DNA of 22,432 bases from the NCBI GenBank assembly GCA_946549155.1, contig CAMNQN010000020.1:1-22432 (forward strand), in the 5' to 3' direction. Made by a program: the position numbers and the translations under genes. A model generated the notes under the pieces. It did not search any database, was not told where the DNA came from, and saw only the letters and a list, made by a program, of their open reading frames with translations. This document shows positions 1-7,821 of the stretch, one piece after another. The DNA comes from an uncultured Lachnospiraceae bacterium. Lineage in GTDB: Bacteria > Bacillota > Clostridia > Lachnospirales > Lachnospiraceae. Numbering within the stretch: position 1 is the first letter of the stretch; every line of letters begins with the position of its first letter.

Positions 1-1331
1 AAATCCCAGAGCTTTTTCCTTTCCGCCCTGATAGTCCGCCACAGACCGGGGATTTTTCGCCACGACCTCTTCCACTGCGGCACGCAGCGCGCCCTCATCC
101 TTCACCGTTTTCAGGCCCTTCTCTTCCACATAGCGCTCCGGATCCATATCCTGCCAAAAGAGCTCCCCGAATACCTCCTTGGCCACACTGCCATTGATCT
201 GCCCGGAATCTGCAAGTTCGATCAGCTTCGCCAGATTTTCCGGAGAGAAACGGATGTCCTCCGGCTCCAGGCCCTTCTCCTTTAAAATGCGCAGCGTCTC
301 TCCCAGCAGCCAGTTGGACACCTTTTTCGGCTTTTGGCAGAGAGCGGTCGTCTCCTCAAAAATATCTGCCAGCCGCTTGGATCCGGTGATAATCCGGGCA
401 TCATAATCAGGAATATGAAACTCCCTCTTGTAGCGCTCCAGCTTTTCGGTGCGCAGTTCCGGCTGACGCTCCTTCACCTGCCGCAGCCACTCATCACTGA
501 TGATGACCGGCACCAGATCCGGATCCGGGAAATAACGGTAATCCTGGGCGTCCTCCTTGGAACGCATGGCGTAGGAATATTCCTTGTTATCGTCCCAGCG
601 GCGCGTCTCCTGGATCACCGGCTTTCCCGCCTCCAAAAGCTCGATCTGCCGCTGCCGCTCCCCATCGATGGCCCGGGATATGGCCTTGAAGGAATTTAGA
701 TTCTTCATCTCGGTTCTGGTACCGAATTTCTCCGCGCCCATCTCCCGGACGGACAGATTTACATCAGCCCGCATGGACCCCTCCTGCAGCTTACAGTCGG
801 AGGCCCCCAGATACTGGATAATCAGACGCAGCTTATCCAGATAGGCAATCACCTCCTGGGCGTTTCTCATATCCGGCTCGGACACGATCTCTATCAGCGG
901 TACGCCGCTTCGGTTGTAATCCACCAGAGAGCAGTCCTCCCACTCATCGTGAATCAGCTTTCCCGCATCCTCCTCCATGTGAATCTCATGGATGCCGATC
1001 ACCTTTTTGCCCGCCGCCGTCTCAATCTCCACGCCGCCGTCATAGCAGATGGGCAGATAGAGCTGGGAAATCTGATAGTTCTGCGGATTGTCGGGATAAA
1101 AATAATTTTTCCGGTCAAATTTGCTGTACTGATGAATCCTGCAGTTGGTGGCAAGGCCCACCGCCATGGCGTACTCCACCACCTGCTTATTCAGCACCGG
1201 CAGAGAACCGGGCAGGTGTGGGTGTTGGGCGCTCCCCCGAAGGCGGTGGAGCAGGAACAGAAAATTTTCGTTTTAGTGGCCAGCTCCACGTGCACCTCCA
1301 AACCGATTACCGTCTCATACTGTTTCGCCAT
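1..1331 (-). pseudogene. gatB: gatB, Asp/Glu-tRNA(Asn/Gln) amidotransferase subunit B, frameshifted and partial at the left edge
   Basis: GatB is the tRNA-binding and kinase-like subunit of GatCAB, which activates the mischarged Asp or Glu on tRNA and adds the ammonia delivered from GatA. The ATG at 1331 follows GGAGGAAGG and opens with MAKQYETVIGLEVHVELATK and KIFCSCSTAFGGAPNTHTCP, typical of the family. That frame then ends in TGA at 1193-1191 after only 46 codons. GatB homology resumes in another frame from about 1203 (SLPVLNKQVVEYAMAVGLA) and stays open to the window edge. It includes HMEEDAGKLIHD, VDYNRSGVPLIEIVSEPD, QEGSMRADVNLSVRE and TEMKNLNSF. About 401 codons lie in the second frame, so only the last few dozen residues are outside the window. 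The two frames join if 19 nt are restored, which would supply the missing CLGMPG-type motif. Identity is sure. Whether the break is biological or an assembly error cannot be told here. Confidence 0.93.
1201..1214 (-). other. Frameshift junction in gatB: apparent 19-nt deletion at a TGCCCGG sequence
   Basis: On the minus strand the sequence reads CACACCTGCCCGGTTCTCTG. Clostridial GatB proteins normally read HTCPVCLG(M/L)PGSLPVLN here, whereas this one reads HTCP followed directly by bases of the SLPVLN codons. Restoring the six missing residues takes 19 nt. The expected upstream CPV codons (TGCCCGG) and the expected M-P-G codons (ATGCCNGG) can both contain TGCCCGG, so a deletion between two copies would leave the single copy now at 1214-1208. 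The frame change is seen directly. The repeat-mediated mechanism is inference. Confidence 0.8.
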
Positions 1332-2895
1332 TTTTCCTTCCTCCTTTCTGCCCGGTCTTTACTCCAGCCTCAAATGGCCGGCCAATCCCCCCAAGCTCTC
1401 CCGGCTCCGGCGCAGGACCGCCCTGGTCTGCGCCTCCCGGCAGCACAGGCGCCTGCCAGGGTCCGCGCTCCTGCTCATAGGCATAGCCTGCGCGGATAAT
1501 CTCTTTCTCTTTAAAACAATCTCCAAGTAACTGCAGGCCAATGGGCAGCCCCCTGCTGTCCCACCCGCAGGGAACCGTCATCCCCGGCAGTCCGGCCAGA
1601 TTAGCGGAAATCGTGTAAATATCGCCAAGATACATTTTCAGCGGATCGGACAGGGACTGGCCCAGCTTTGGGGCTGTGGTGGGCGCCGCTGGTCCCAAAA
1701 TCACATCATATTTTTCAAACGCGCGGTCAAAGGCCTGCTTAATCAGCGCCTTCGTGCGCAGAGCCTTCAGATAATAGGCATCGTAGTAGCCGGAGCTTAG
1801 CACAAAGGAGCCCAGCATAATGCGGCGCTTCACCTCCGGGCCAAAGCCCTCGGAGCGGCTTTTTTTATACATGCTGTGAAGTCCCTCATACTCCCGGGTG
1901 CGGTATCCGTACTTGACTCCGTCAAACCGGGACAGGTTGGAACTGGCCTCCGCAGAAGCAATCACATAATAAGCGGGAATGGCGTATTCCACCAGGCTTA
2001 AATCAAACTCCTCCACAACAGCGCCCTTTTGCCTCAGCACCAAAGCTGCCTGCAGCACAGCCGCCCTCACCTCCGGGGCCAGGCCCTCCCCAAGATAATC
2101 TCTGGGAATACCGATGCGCAGTCCCCGCACATCATCCACCAGCGCAGAGGTAAAATCCGTATCCTCCCGCTGCAGGGAGGTGCTGTCCTTGGGGTCATGA
2201 GCGGCAAGCGCCTCCAGCACGGCAGCGCAGTCTGTCACATCCTTAGCCACCGGCCCGATCTGATCCAGGGAAGAGCCGTAGGCAATCAGTCCATAGCGGG
2301 AGACCGTCCCGTAGGTGGGCTTAATGCCGGTGACCCCGCAAAAGGAGCTGGGCTGGCGGATCGAGCCGCCGGTATCCGATCCCAGGGCATAAAAGCATTC
2401 CCCGGCCGCTACCGCGGCACAGGAGCCGCCGGAGGAACCGCCGGGTACATACTCCTGGTTCCAGGGGTTTCTCGTAGCTCCAAAAGCTGATGTCTCCGTG
2501 GTGCTGCCCATGGCAAATTCGTCCATATTTGTTTTGCCCAGGATCACTGCGCCCGCCTCCTGCAGTCTTAGCACCGCCTCCGCCGTATAGGTGGGTTTGA
2601 AATTGTATAATATCCTTGAAGCGCAGGTGGTCAGCAGATCCTTCGTGCACAGATTGTCCTTGACAGCGATCGGCACGCCCGCCAGGGGACCCGTCAGCTT
2701 CCCCTCCTCCATTTGCCTTTGTACCTGCTCTGCCTGCCTTAAGGCTCCCTCCTCATCCACGGTTATATAGCAATTCAGGCTGCCCTCCAGCTTTTTTATC
2801 TGTTCCAGACAGGCCTTTGCCGCCTCTGTCGCTGTCAGCTCCCCCGCCCTGATTTTCCGGCCAAGCTCCACAGCCGTCAAACTTAAAATGTCCAT
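1315..2895 (-). CDS. gatA: GatA, amidase subunit of Asp/Glu-tRNA(Asn/Gln) amidotransferase
   Basis: GatA hydrolyses glutamine (or asparagine) and channels ammonia to GatB, which uses it to amidate mischarged Asp-tRNA(Asn) or Glu-tRNA(Gln). The amidase-signature Ser-cisSer-Lys triad is intact: K79 in GVPIAVKDN, S154 in PGGSSGGS and S178 in GSDTGGSIR. The start ATG at 2895 follows GAGGAGAGACGAGG, and gatC ends 18 bases upstream. The predicted 526 residues exceed the usual length of about 485-490. The tail after AGYAYEQERGPW is Gly/Pro-rich, runs through a G6 tract (1392-1387), crosses the gatB ribosome binding site and overlaps the gatB start by 17 bases. A one-base change in that tract would end GatA earlier, before the gatB site. 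The catalytic body is certain. The last 40 or so residues are doubtful. Confidence 0.96.
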   Translation of the reverse strand: MDILSLTAVELGRKIRAGELTATEAAKACLEQIKKLEGSLNCYITVDEEGALRQAEQVQRQMEEGKLTGPLAGVPIAVKDNLCTKDLLTTCASRILYNFKPTYTAEAVLRLQEAGAVILGKTNMDEFAMGSTTETSAFGATRNPWNQEYVPGGSSGGSCAAVAAGECFYALGSDTGGSIRQPSSFCGVTGIKPTYGTVSRYGLIAYGSSLDQIGPVAKDVTDCAAVLEALAAHDPKDSTSLQREDTDFTSALVDDVRGLRIGIPRDYLGEGLAPEVRAAVLQAALVLRQKGAVVEEFDLSLVEYAIPAYYVIASAEASSNLSRFDGVKYGYRTREYEGLHSMYKKSRSEGFGPEVKRRIMLGSFVLSSGYYDAYYLKALRTKALIKQAFDRAFEKYDVILGPAAPTTAPKLGQSLSDPLKMYLGDIYTISANLAGLPGMTVPCGWDSRGLPIGLQLLGDCFKEKEIIRAGYAYEQERGPWQAPVLPGGADQGGPAPEPGELGGIGRPFEAGVKTGQKGGRKNGETV

Positions 2896-2913
2896 CCTCG
2901 TCTCTCCTCAATT

Positions 2914-3207
2914 CTACAAAACCGTTTTGGGCACCTTATAAGAACCCTCCTTCTGTGCCGGGGCATTTTTCAGCAGGTTCTCCCTGTCATCCCCGTTGAC
3001 TACCACATCCTCCCGAAACACATTGTGCACGGGAAACACATGGGACATGGGCTCCACACCCTCCGTATCCAGCTCATTTAATTTATCAATATAATCCAGC
3101 ATACTTCCCATATCCGCCTTCGCCTGCTGCTTCTCCTCCTGCGTAAGCTCCAGCTTTGCCAGGATGCTCACATACTCTATCGTCTCGTCGCTGATTACAT
3201 TCGCCAT
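2914..3207 (-). CDS. gatC: GatC, small subunit of the GatCAB amidotransferase
   Basis: GatC is a small protein that wraps around the GatA-GatB interface and stabilises the complex. The 97-residue product begins MANVISDETIEYVSILAKLE and contains LTQEEKQQAKADMGSMLDY and the PMSHVFPVHNVFREDV segment, where GatC proteins carry P-x-x-H/S and LREDV-like motifs. I chose the ATG at 3207 because AAAGGAGA (3222-3215) sits just upstream and because the family starts here. The reading frame stays open to an ATG at 3285, but that codon directly abuts a GGGAG and would add 26 residues unlike GatC. It lies 84 bases after aspS and 18 bases before gatA in one operon. Confidence 0.95.
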   Translation of the reverse strand: MANVISDETIEYVSILAKLELTQEEKQQAKADMGSMLDYIDKLNELDTEGVEPMSHVFPVHNVFREDVVVNGDDRENLLKNAPAQKEGSYKVPKTVL

Positions 3208-3214
3208 ATGATAT

Positions 3215-3222
3215 TCTCCTTT
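3215..3222 (-). promoter_or_regulatory. Ribosome binding site deciding the gatC start
   Basis: AAAGGAGA lies seven bases before the ATG at 3207. It favours the 97-residue GatC over the longer in-frame version from 3285. Confidence 0.75.
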
Positions 3223-3291
3223 CCCAAACTTCCCCTTCGCTTTGCTCCGCCATTCCACTGCTTTCTGCCCTGCGCCCCGCGGCATCTCCCT

Positions 3292-4626
3292 TTACGGCTC
3301 CAGTCTGGACAGGTCTCTTGGGAACAGGGTGGTCTCCCGGATATTGTCCTCACCCACCAGCTTCATGGTAAGCCGCTCCAGACCGATGCCCAGTCCGCCG
3401 TGGGGCGGCATTCCGTGTTTAAAGGCACTCAGATAATGCTCCAGACCTTCCTCCGTCATACCCCTGGAGGCGATCTTATCCACCAGCATCCGGTAATCAT
3501 GGATACGCTGTCCCCCGGTGGTGATCTCCAGGCCATGGAACAGCAGGTCAAAGCTCAGCGTATATCTGGGGTCCGCCGAATCGTCCATGGCGTAGAAGGG
3601 GCGCTTTTTGGAGGGATAATGGGTAACAAACACAAAATCCGCATCATACTCCTCCTGAAAATATCTTCCGATCAGCGCTTCCTCCTCCGGCTCCAGATCA
3701 AAGGGATTCCGGATCTTCCGGTTATATTTTTCCGAGACAAGGCGTTTTGCTTCGTCAAACCGCACCCGGGGAATCCGGGCCGCCTCCGGAAGCGTCACCT
3801 CCAAAATCCGCAGTTCCCCGGAGTAATCCTGTTTTAACAGCTCCATGGTGTACTGAAGAAAGCCCGTCTCCATGGCCATAATATCCTCAAAGCTCCCGAT
3901 ATATCCCATCTCCAGGTCCAGGCTGGTGTACTCGTTTAAATGACGCTTCGTGTTGTGCTTTTCCGCCCGGAACACCGGACCGGTCTCAAATACCCGGTCA
4001 AACACCCCCACCATCATCTGTTTATACAGCTGGGGGCTCTGCTGCAGCACGGCCGGATGATGGAAATACTCCAGCCGGAACAGGTTTGCTCCGCCCTCCG
4101 CACTTCTGGCTCCTACCTTGGGCGTATGGATTTCCGTAAATCCCTGACTGTAGAGGAAATTCCGAAACCCTCTCACAATCCCCTCCTGGATTTTGAATTT
4201 TGCCCGTTCCCGGATATTCCGCAGAGAAACCGCACGGTAGTTCAGCTTCGCGTCCAGGGAAGTGTTCAGCTTCCACTTGGAAACGGACAGCGGCATGGCT
4301 TCCTCCGGCGCAGAAAGCACCGTAAGCCTCTGAATCCGGATTTCCACACCGTGAGGCGCCCGTTCATCCCGTTCCAGCACCCCCTCCAGTTCCACCGCCG
4401 AGCCCTCCCTGGGCAGCTTTCCTTCCTGTTCCGGCTCCTTTTTCTCACTGACACACTGGAGAAGACCCTCCCGCTTTCTCAGGATAACAAACACCACCGC
4501 GCCCATATTATTCACCGCATGGACAGCCCCGTTCACCTTCACCCTGGTTCCTACCCGCCGGGGATCCAGCAGCTCGCTAATCTCCAGCGTGTCGCATTGT
4601 TTTACTCCTGTCAAAAATTCCATCAT
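3292..4626 (-). CDS. aspS: Archaeal-type, probably non-discriminating aspartyl-tRNA synthetase
   Basis: This class IIb synthetase charges Asp onto tRNA(Asp) and, if non-discriminating, onto tRNA(Asn), giving the substrate for GatCAB. At 444 residues it is much shorter than the bacterial AspRS of about 590, because the bacterial GAD insertion is absent. Its layout matches the archaeal/AspRS2 type: an N-terminal OB-fold anticodon-binding domain (about 15-105), motif 1 near GFTEIHTPKV (162-171), motif 2 FRAEKHNTKRHLNEYTS (219-235) and motif 3 GGLGIGLERL (410-419). The ATG at 4626 follows AGGAGGAGACG; a second in-frame ATG at 4623 is possible. It is the first gene after the T-box leader and heads aspS-gatC-gatA-gatB. 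That context strongly supports a role in transamidation. Tolerance of tRNA(Asn) itself is inference. Confidence 0.93.
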   Translation of the reverse strand: MMEFLTGVKQCDTLEISELLDPRRVGTRVKVNGAVHAVNNMGAVVFVILRKREGLLQCVSEKKEPEQEGKLPREGSAVELEGVLERDERAPHGVEIRIQRLTVLSAPEEAMPLSVSKWKLNTSLDAKLNYRAVSLRNIRERAKFKIQEGIVRGFRNFLYSQGFTEIHTPKVGARSAEGGANLFRLEYFHHPAVLQQSPQLYKQMMVGVFDRVFETGPVFRAEKHNTKRHLNEYTSLDLEMGYIGSFEDIMAMETGFLQYTMELLKQDYSGELRILEVTLPEAARIPRVRFDEAKRLVSEKYNRKIRNPFDLEPEEEALIGRYFQEEYDADFVFVTHYPSKKRPFYAMDDSADPRYTLSFDLLFHGLEITTGGQRIHDYRMLVDKIASRGMTEEGLEHYLSAFKHGMPPHGGLGIGLERLTMKLVGEDNIRETTLFPRDLSRLEP

Positions 4627-4691
4627 CGTCTCCTCCTGTTCTCAAACGCTTCCTGCGAATGGACCGCCAGGGGCATTTCGGTATGCCCGAC

Positions 4692-4727
4692 AAAAAAAGT
4701 CCCGGAATATCAAAGATATTCCGGGAC
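4692..4727 (-). terminator. Regulated intrinsic terminator of the T-box leader
   Basis: A perfect 13-bp stem, GTCCCGGAATATC (4727-4715) and GATATTCCGGGAC (4711-4699), closes a TTT loop and is followed at once by seven T (4698-4692). The 5' arm overlaps the CCGTCCCGG that would pair with the T-box motif in the antiterminator, so the two structures exclude each other. Confidence 0.93.
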
Positions 4728-4939
4728 GGATCTTTCACCCGCGGTACCACCCGCATTGCAGTTTTTCACTGCCTGCTCAACTATGCTTAACGCGCATCCA
4801 CGTACTGGCCTACTCTTCCTTCAGCCAGTCGGCTCCGGAGTGTTCCCTATTGTCTCCTTCCCTCCATCGGTACTCTCAGTCGGTGATACCGAATTCCTGT
4901 CAAGTTTCAAAGACAGAGTCTCCTTCTTCGCTTTTTAAT
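4692..4939 (-). ncRNA. T-box riboswitch leader of the aspS-gatCAB operon
   Basis: The minus strand carries GGGTGGTACCGCGGG at 4752-4738, matching the T-box consensus, with TGGT to pair with the uncharged tRNA acceptor end. It is followed by an intrinsic terminator at 4727-4692. Upstream is a long Stem I region. TGTCTTT (near 4914) can pair with GGAGACA (4857-4851), and GGAG can pair with CTCC below. The 3' side of the internal loop between them reads ATAGGGAACA, so the likely specifier is AAC (Asn, 4844-4842), with an overlapping GAA (Glu, 4845-4843). When the cognate tRNA is uncharged, the antiterminator should form and the operon be transcribed. The T-box class is clear; the specifier assignment is from hand pairing only. 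Confidence 0.92.
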
Positions 4940-4945
4940 GGGATA

Positions 4946-4974
4946 ATGCTACCACACTTCAAAATAAAATACAA
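4946..4974 (-). promoter_or_regulatory. Candidate promoter of the T-box/aspS operon
   Basis: TTGTAT at 4974-4969 and TAGCAT at 4951-4946 are separated by 17 bases. The -10 element is preceded by TGG, giving an extended -10 (TGnTAGCAT). The hexamers are only moderate matches to the sigma-A consensus. The position is right for a transcript starting near 4939, just before Stem I. Confidence 0.5.
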
Positions 4975-4984
4975 TCTTTTTTTC

Positions 4985-5003
4985 AAAACTTAATTTTATT
5001 AAG
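4985..5003 (-). terminator. Weak candidate terminator after the lysozyme-like gene
   Basis: Eight bases after the stop codon, CTTAAT (5003-4998) and ATTAAG (4994-4989) form a 6-bp, AT-rich stem with an AAA loop, followed by four T. It is the only hairpin I see separating the upstream genes from the T-box operon, and it is too weak to be confident about. Confidence 0.3.
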
Positions 5004-5011
5004 CCGCGGTG

Positions 5012-6556
5012 TTATTTCTTCACCTTCACGGTCCGCACCTTACTCCAGTCACCGTACAGCTTCTTTCCCTCCGCCAGGACATACCCCCGCAGACGGAACC
5101 GGACCGTTTTCCCTCCGGACAGTCCCGCAACCGTGCAGGAGCCGGCGGTTCCCGGACAGGTCACAATTTTAGCCCCTGAGGTAAATTTTACGGATGTGGT
5201 ATACTGAAGCTCATACCCGTCAAGACCGGCCTTCTTTTTCCACTTTAATACGGCCTTTCCGGAGGAAGGGCTGGTGCCCCCGGAGATTGCCATTTTAGCC
5301 GGTTTCACGGTCAGTGTGATGGTTTTGTCGGCCGCCTTATAGTTTTTCGTGGCCGCCGCCTTCACCGTAATCCGGGTAATCCCGGGCTTTTTAAGGGCCA
5401 GCTTTCCCTTTTTCACCGCTGCGACAGACGGATCCTCGGAGTACAGGCTGATCTTCCCCTTTGCGGTGGCTTTTACGGAAACCAGGCCGGATTTCATCAC
5501 CGTATTCACCGCGGAGGCTTTTATCTTCTGTTCTGCTTTCCGAATCACAAAGCTTATTTTCACACTGCCGCAATATTTCCCTTTTCCCGTCACCTTCACC
5601 GTGGCGGTGCCCGCGTTTTTATTATCGGTATAGGCCACCGTATAGTGGGTTCCGGACTTCAGAACCGTCCCGTTATAGGTCACCTTTACCCTGGGGCAGC
5701 AGGCTTTCCCGTTATAAGTATATTCCGTTTTTGCCAGAGTTATTCCACAGGCTGGATTCTCCAGGGAGGGCTTTGCGCTGCAGGATACCTTATTGGACGG
5801 GCCAAGCCGCTCTCCCTGCGGGGTCAGCGGCTGTATGTAGTAGTAATAGGTCTTGCCCGCCGCAGCGGTCTTATCCGTATAGGTGCGTTTTGCCCCCGCC
5901 GCAATGGTGGCAATCACGGAGTAACTGCCCTTTGCAGAGGCCGCTCTTCGTACCTGATAGATATATTTCGAGCTGCCGTTCCAGGTCAGCTTAATCCCTT
6001 TTCCTCCCGCCGCCGTCACATAGGTGGTGGATACGCCCAGACTTTTCCAGTAGGTATTCTGAGCCACCCTGCCCCGATACACGGCACTGCTGTAGGTATT
6101 AAGCGGAACCTCAAAATAATAGCAGAAATAATAGCCCGCGCTGTAAGCGCCGGAGGACGAATTGCTCACAGATTTCAGATAATTGTTGACCCGCGGATAA
6201 TACGTTTTCAGCTCATACTGTAAAAAATTCAGCTGTCCCTTCAGGGAGGAGGCTTTGTATCCCTTTTTCGCGCACCAGCTTAGGAGGCGGCTTTTGCGGG
6301 GCCCCAGCCACTGGCAGATTCCGTAGGAACCGCCCCCTCCGGTAATATTCGCAGTAAATCCCGACTCGCATTTAATATTCGCCATGATGCCGCAGGCAGC
6401 CGCGGGGCTTAAGCCCATCGTATCCGTAAAAAATTCAAAAGCCGTTTTCTCATTGGCTGTGACCGCCTCCGCCCTCATCCCTGGCAGCAGCAGCATCGCC
6501 GCCAGGAAAACCAGCGCCGCAATTCCGCTCCGGCAGGCTTTCTTCGCTCTGTCCAT
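5012..6556 (-). CDS. Secreted phage-tail-lysozyme-like peptidoglycan hydrolase with Ig-like/FN3 repeats
   Basis: The protein has a signal peptide (basic start, hydrophobic run IAALVFLAAMLLLPG, likely cleavage after AEA). A domain resembling phage tail lysozyme follows (about residues 33-172), with the candidate catalytic Glu in NIKCESGF and the GGGGSYGICQW segment. Then come an FN3-like module (about 175-260), an MBG/YDG-type repeat containing YTYNGKACCPRVKVTYNG, a Big-2-like module (about 345-418) and a final FN3-like module (about 425-514). It has about 12 cysteines in the mature part, unusual for an exported protein. I prefer the ATG at 6556 (514 residues): GGGAGG is six bases upstream of it but directly touches the ATG at 6562. 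The gene starts 22 bases after dapL, so it probably shares that transcript. Muramidase activity is inferred from the domain; domain limits are approximate. Confidence 0.8.
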   Translation of the reverse strand: MDRAKKACRSGIAALVFLAAMLLLPGMRAEAVTANEKTAFEFFTDTMGLSPAAACGIMANIKCESGFTANITGGGGSYGICQWLGPRKSRLLSWCAKKGYKASSLKGQLNFLQYELKTYYPRVNNYLKSVSNSSSGAYSAGYYFCYYFEVPLNTYSSAVYRGRVAQNTYWKSLGVSTTYVTAAGGKGIKLTWNGSSKYIYQVRRAASAKGSYSVIATIAAGAKRTYTDKTAAAGKTYYYYIQPLTPQGERLGPSNKVSCSAKPSLENPACGITLAKTEYTYNGKACCPRVKVTYNGTVLKSGTHYTVAYTDNKNAGTATVKVTGKGKYCGSVKISFVIRKAEQKIKASAVNTVMKSGLVSVKATAKGKISLYSEDPSVAAVKKGKLALKKPGITRITVKAAATKNYKAADKTITLTVKPAKMAISGGTSPSSGKAVLKWKKKAGLDGYELQYTTSVKFTSGAKIVTCPGTAGSCTVAGLSGGKTVRFRLRGYVLAEGKKLYGDWSKVRTVKVKK

Positions 6557-6578
6557 AACCATCCTCCCTGGATTTATG

Positions 6579-7793
6579 CTACAATTTTTTTATACGCTCC
6601 AGCGCCGCCACGGAATTTTCGTAGCTTCCGAAGGCAGTCAGGCGAAAATATCCCTCTCCGCTTGGGCCAAAACCGGAGCCCGGCGTTCCCACCACGCCGA
6701 CGTTCTCCAGCAGATAGTCAAAGAACTCCCAGGACGTCATTTTATCCGGCGTCTTCAGCCAGATATAGGGGGCGTTCACACCGCCGGACACCGTATAGCC
6801 CGCCTCCCGCAGTCCGTTTAAAATCGTTTTCGCATTGTTCATATAGTAGGCCACCTGCTCCCGAAGCTGCGCCTTTCCCGCATCGGAGTAAACCGCCTCG
6901 CCGGCCCGCTGGATAATATAAGGCGCGCCGTTGTACTTGGTGCCGTGGCGTCTTGCCCAAAGCGCATGCAGGGACACGTCGCCGCATTTCAGATCCTTAG
7001 GGATCACCGTGCAGCCCAGGCGGATGCCTGTGAAGCCCGCATTCTTGGAGAAGGATTTCAGCTCAATGGCACAGGTTCTGGCCCCCTGGCACTCAAAAAT
7101 AGTATGGGGGACATTTTCCTCGGAAATATACGCCTCATAGGCAGCGTCATAGATGATCACCGCCCCCACCCGGTTGGCGTAATCCACCCATTCCTGAAGC
7201 TGATCCTTCGTGATGGTGGAGCCGGTAGGGTTATTGGGGAAGCACAGATAGATCATATCCGGTGTCTCTTTGGGCAATTCCGGAGCGAAATTGTTTTCCG
7301 CAAGGCAGGGCATATAGATCACATCGCTCCACCTCTCCGTTTTCGGATCATAGGTACCGGTTCTGCCTGCCATCACATTGGTGTCCACATACACCGGGTA
7401 CACCGGGTCACAGACTGCCACCTTATTGTCCACAGAAAAAATTTCCTGGATATTCCCGGAATCGGATTTCGCCCCGTCGGATATGAAAATCTCATCAGCG
7501 CTGATATCGCACCCCCGGTTGGCGTAATCGTTCCTGGCGATGGCACTGCGCAGAAACTCGTAGCCCAGATCCGGCGCATAGCCATGAAAGGTGGCCGCAT
7601 CCGCCATCTCATCCACGGCATGGTGCAGACTCCCAATGATGGCCGGAGCCAAGGGCTGGGTCACATCGCCGATGCCCAGACGGATAATGGATTTCTCCGG
7701 ATTCGCCGCCTGATAGGCCGCCACCTTCTTACCGATGGTGGAAAACAGATAACTTCCCGGCAGTTTCAGATAATTATCATTTACTTTAAACAT
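6579..7793 (-). CDS. dapL: LL-diaminopimelate aminotransferase
   Basis: DapL converts tetrahydrodipicolinate directly to LL-diaminopimelate using glutamate, bypassing the succinyl or acetyl branch of lysine and peptidoglycan precursor synthesis. The 404-residue fold type I PLP enzyme starts MFKVNDNYLKLPGSYLFSTI. It shows FPNNPTG (185-191), YDAAYE (215-220) and the PLP-binding lysine K250 in SFSKNAGFTGIRLG, all typical of DapL. The start is set by AGGAG seven bases before the ATG at 7793; the frame is open further upstream to 7844 but that part overlaps dapF. It lies 28 bases after dapF, the next enzyme in the pathway, so the pair carries out two consecutive steps to meso-DAP. Confidence 0.95.
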   Translation of the reverse strand: MFKVNDNYLKLPGSYLFSTIGKKVAAYQAANPEKSIIRLGIGDVTQPLAPAIIGSLHHAVDEMADAATFHGYAPDLGYEFLRSAIARNDYANRGCDISADEIFISDGAKSDSGNIQEIFSVDNKVAVCDPVYPVYVDTNVMAGRTGTYDPKTERWSDVIYMPCLAENNFAPELPKETPDMIYLCFPNNPTGSTITKDQLQEWVDYANRVGAVIIYDAAYEAYISEENVPHTIFECQGARTCAIELKSFSKNAGFTGIRLGCTVIPKDLKCGDVSLHALWARRHGTKYNGAPYIIQRAGEAVYSDAGKAQLREQVAYYMNNAKTILNGLREAGYTVSGGVNAPYIWLKTPDKMTSWEFFDYLLENVGVVGTPGSGFGPSGEGYFRLTAFGSYENSVAALERIKKL

Positions 7794-7821
7794 AAAGCTT
7801 CTCCTTCCTATATTCCCATAA

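Noticed and set aside
1218..1530. Plus-strand open frames across the gatB-gatA junction
   Set aside because: They are shadows of gatA and gatB. The absence of a long minus-strand frame here is explained by the gatB frameshift and the window edge.
3208..3285. A 26-residue N-terminal extension of GatC
   Set aside because: The upstream ATG directly touches its possible Shine-Dalgarno and the added residues are unlike GatC. The ATG at 3207 has a well-spaced AAAGGAGA.
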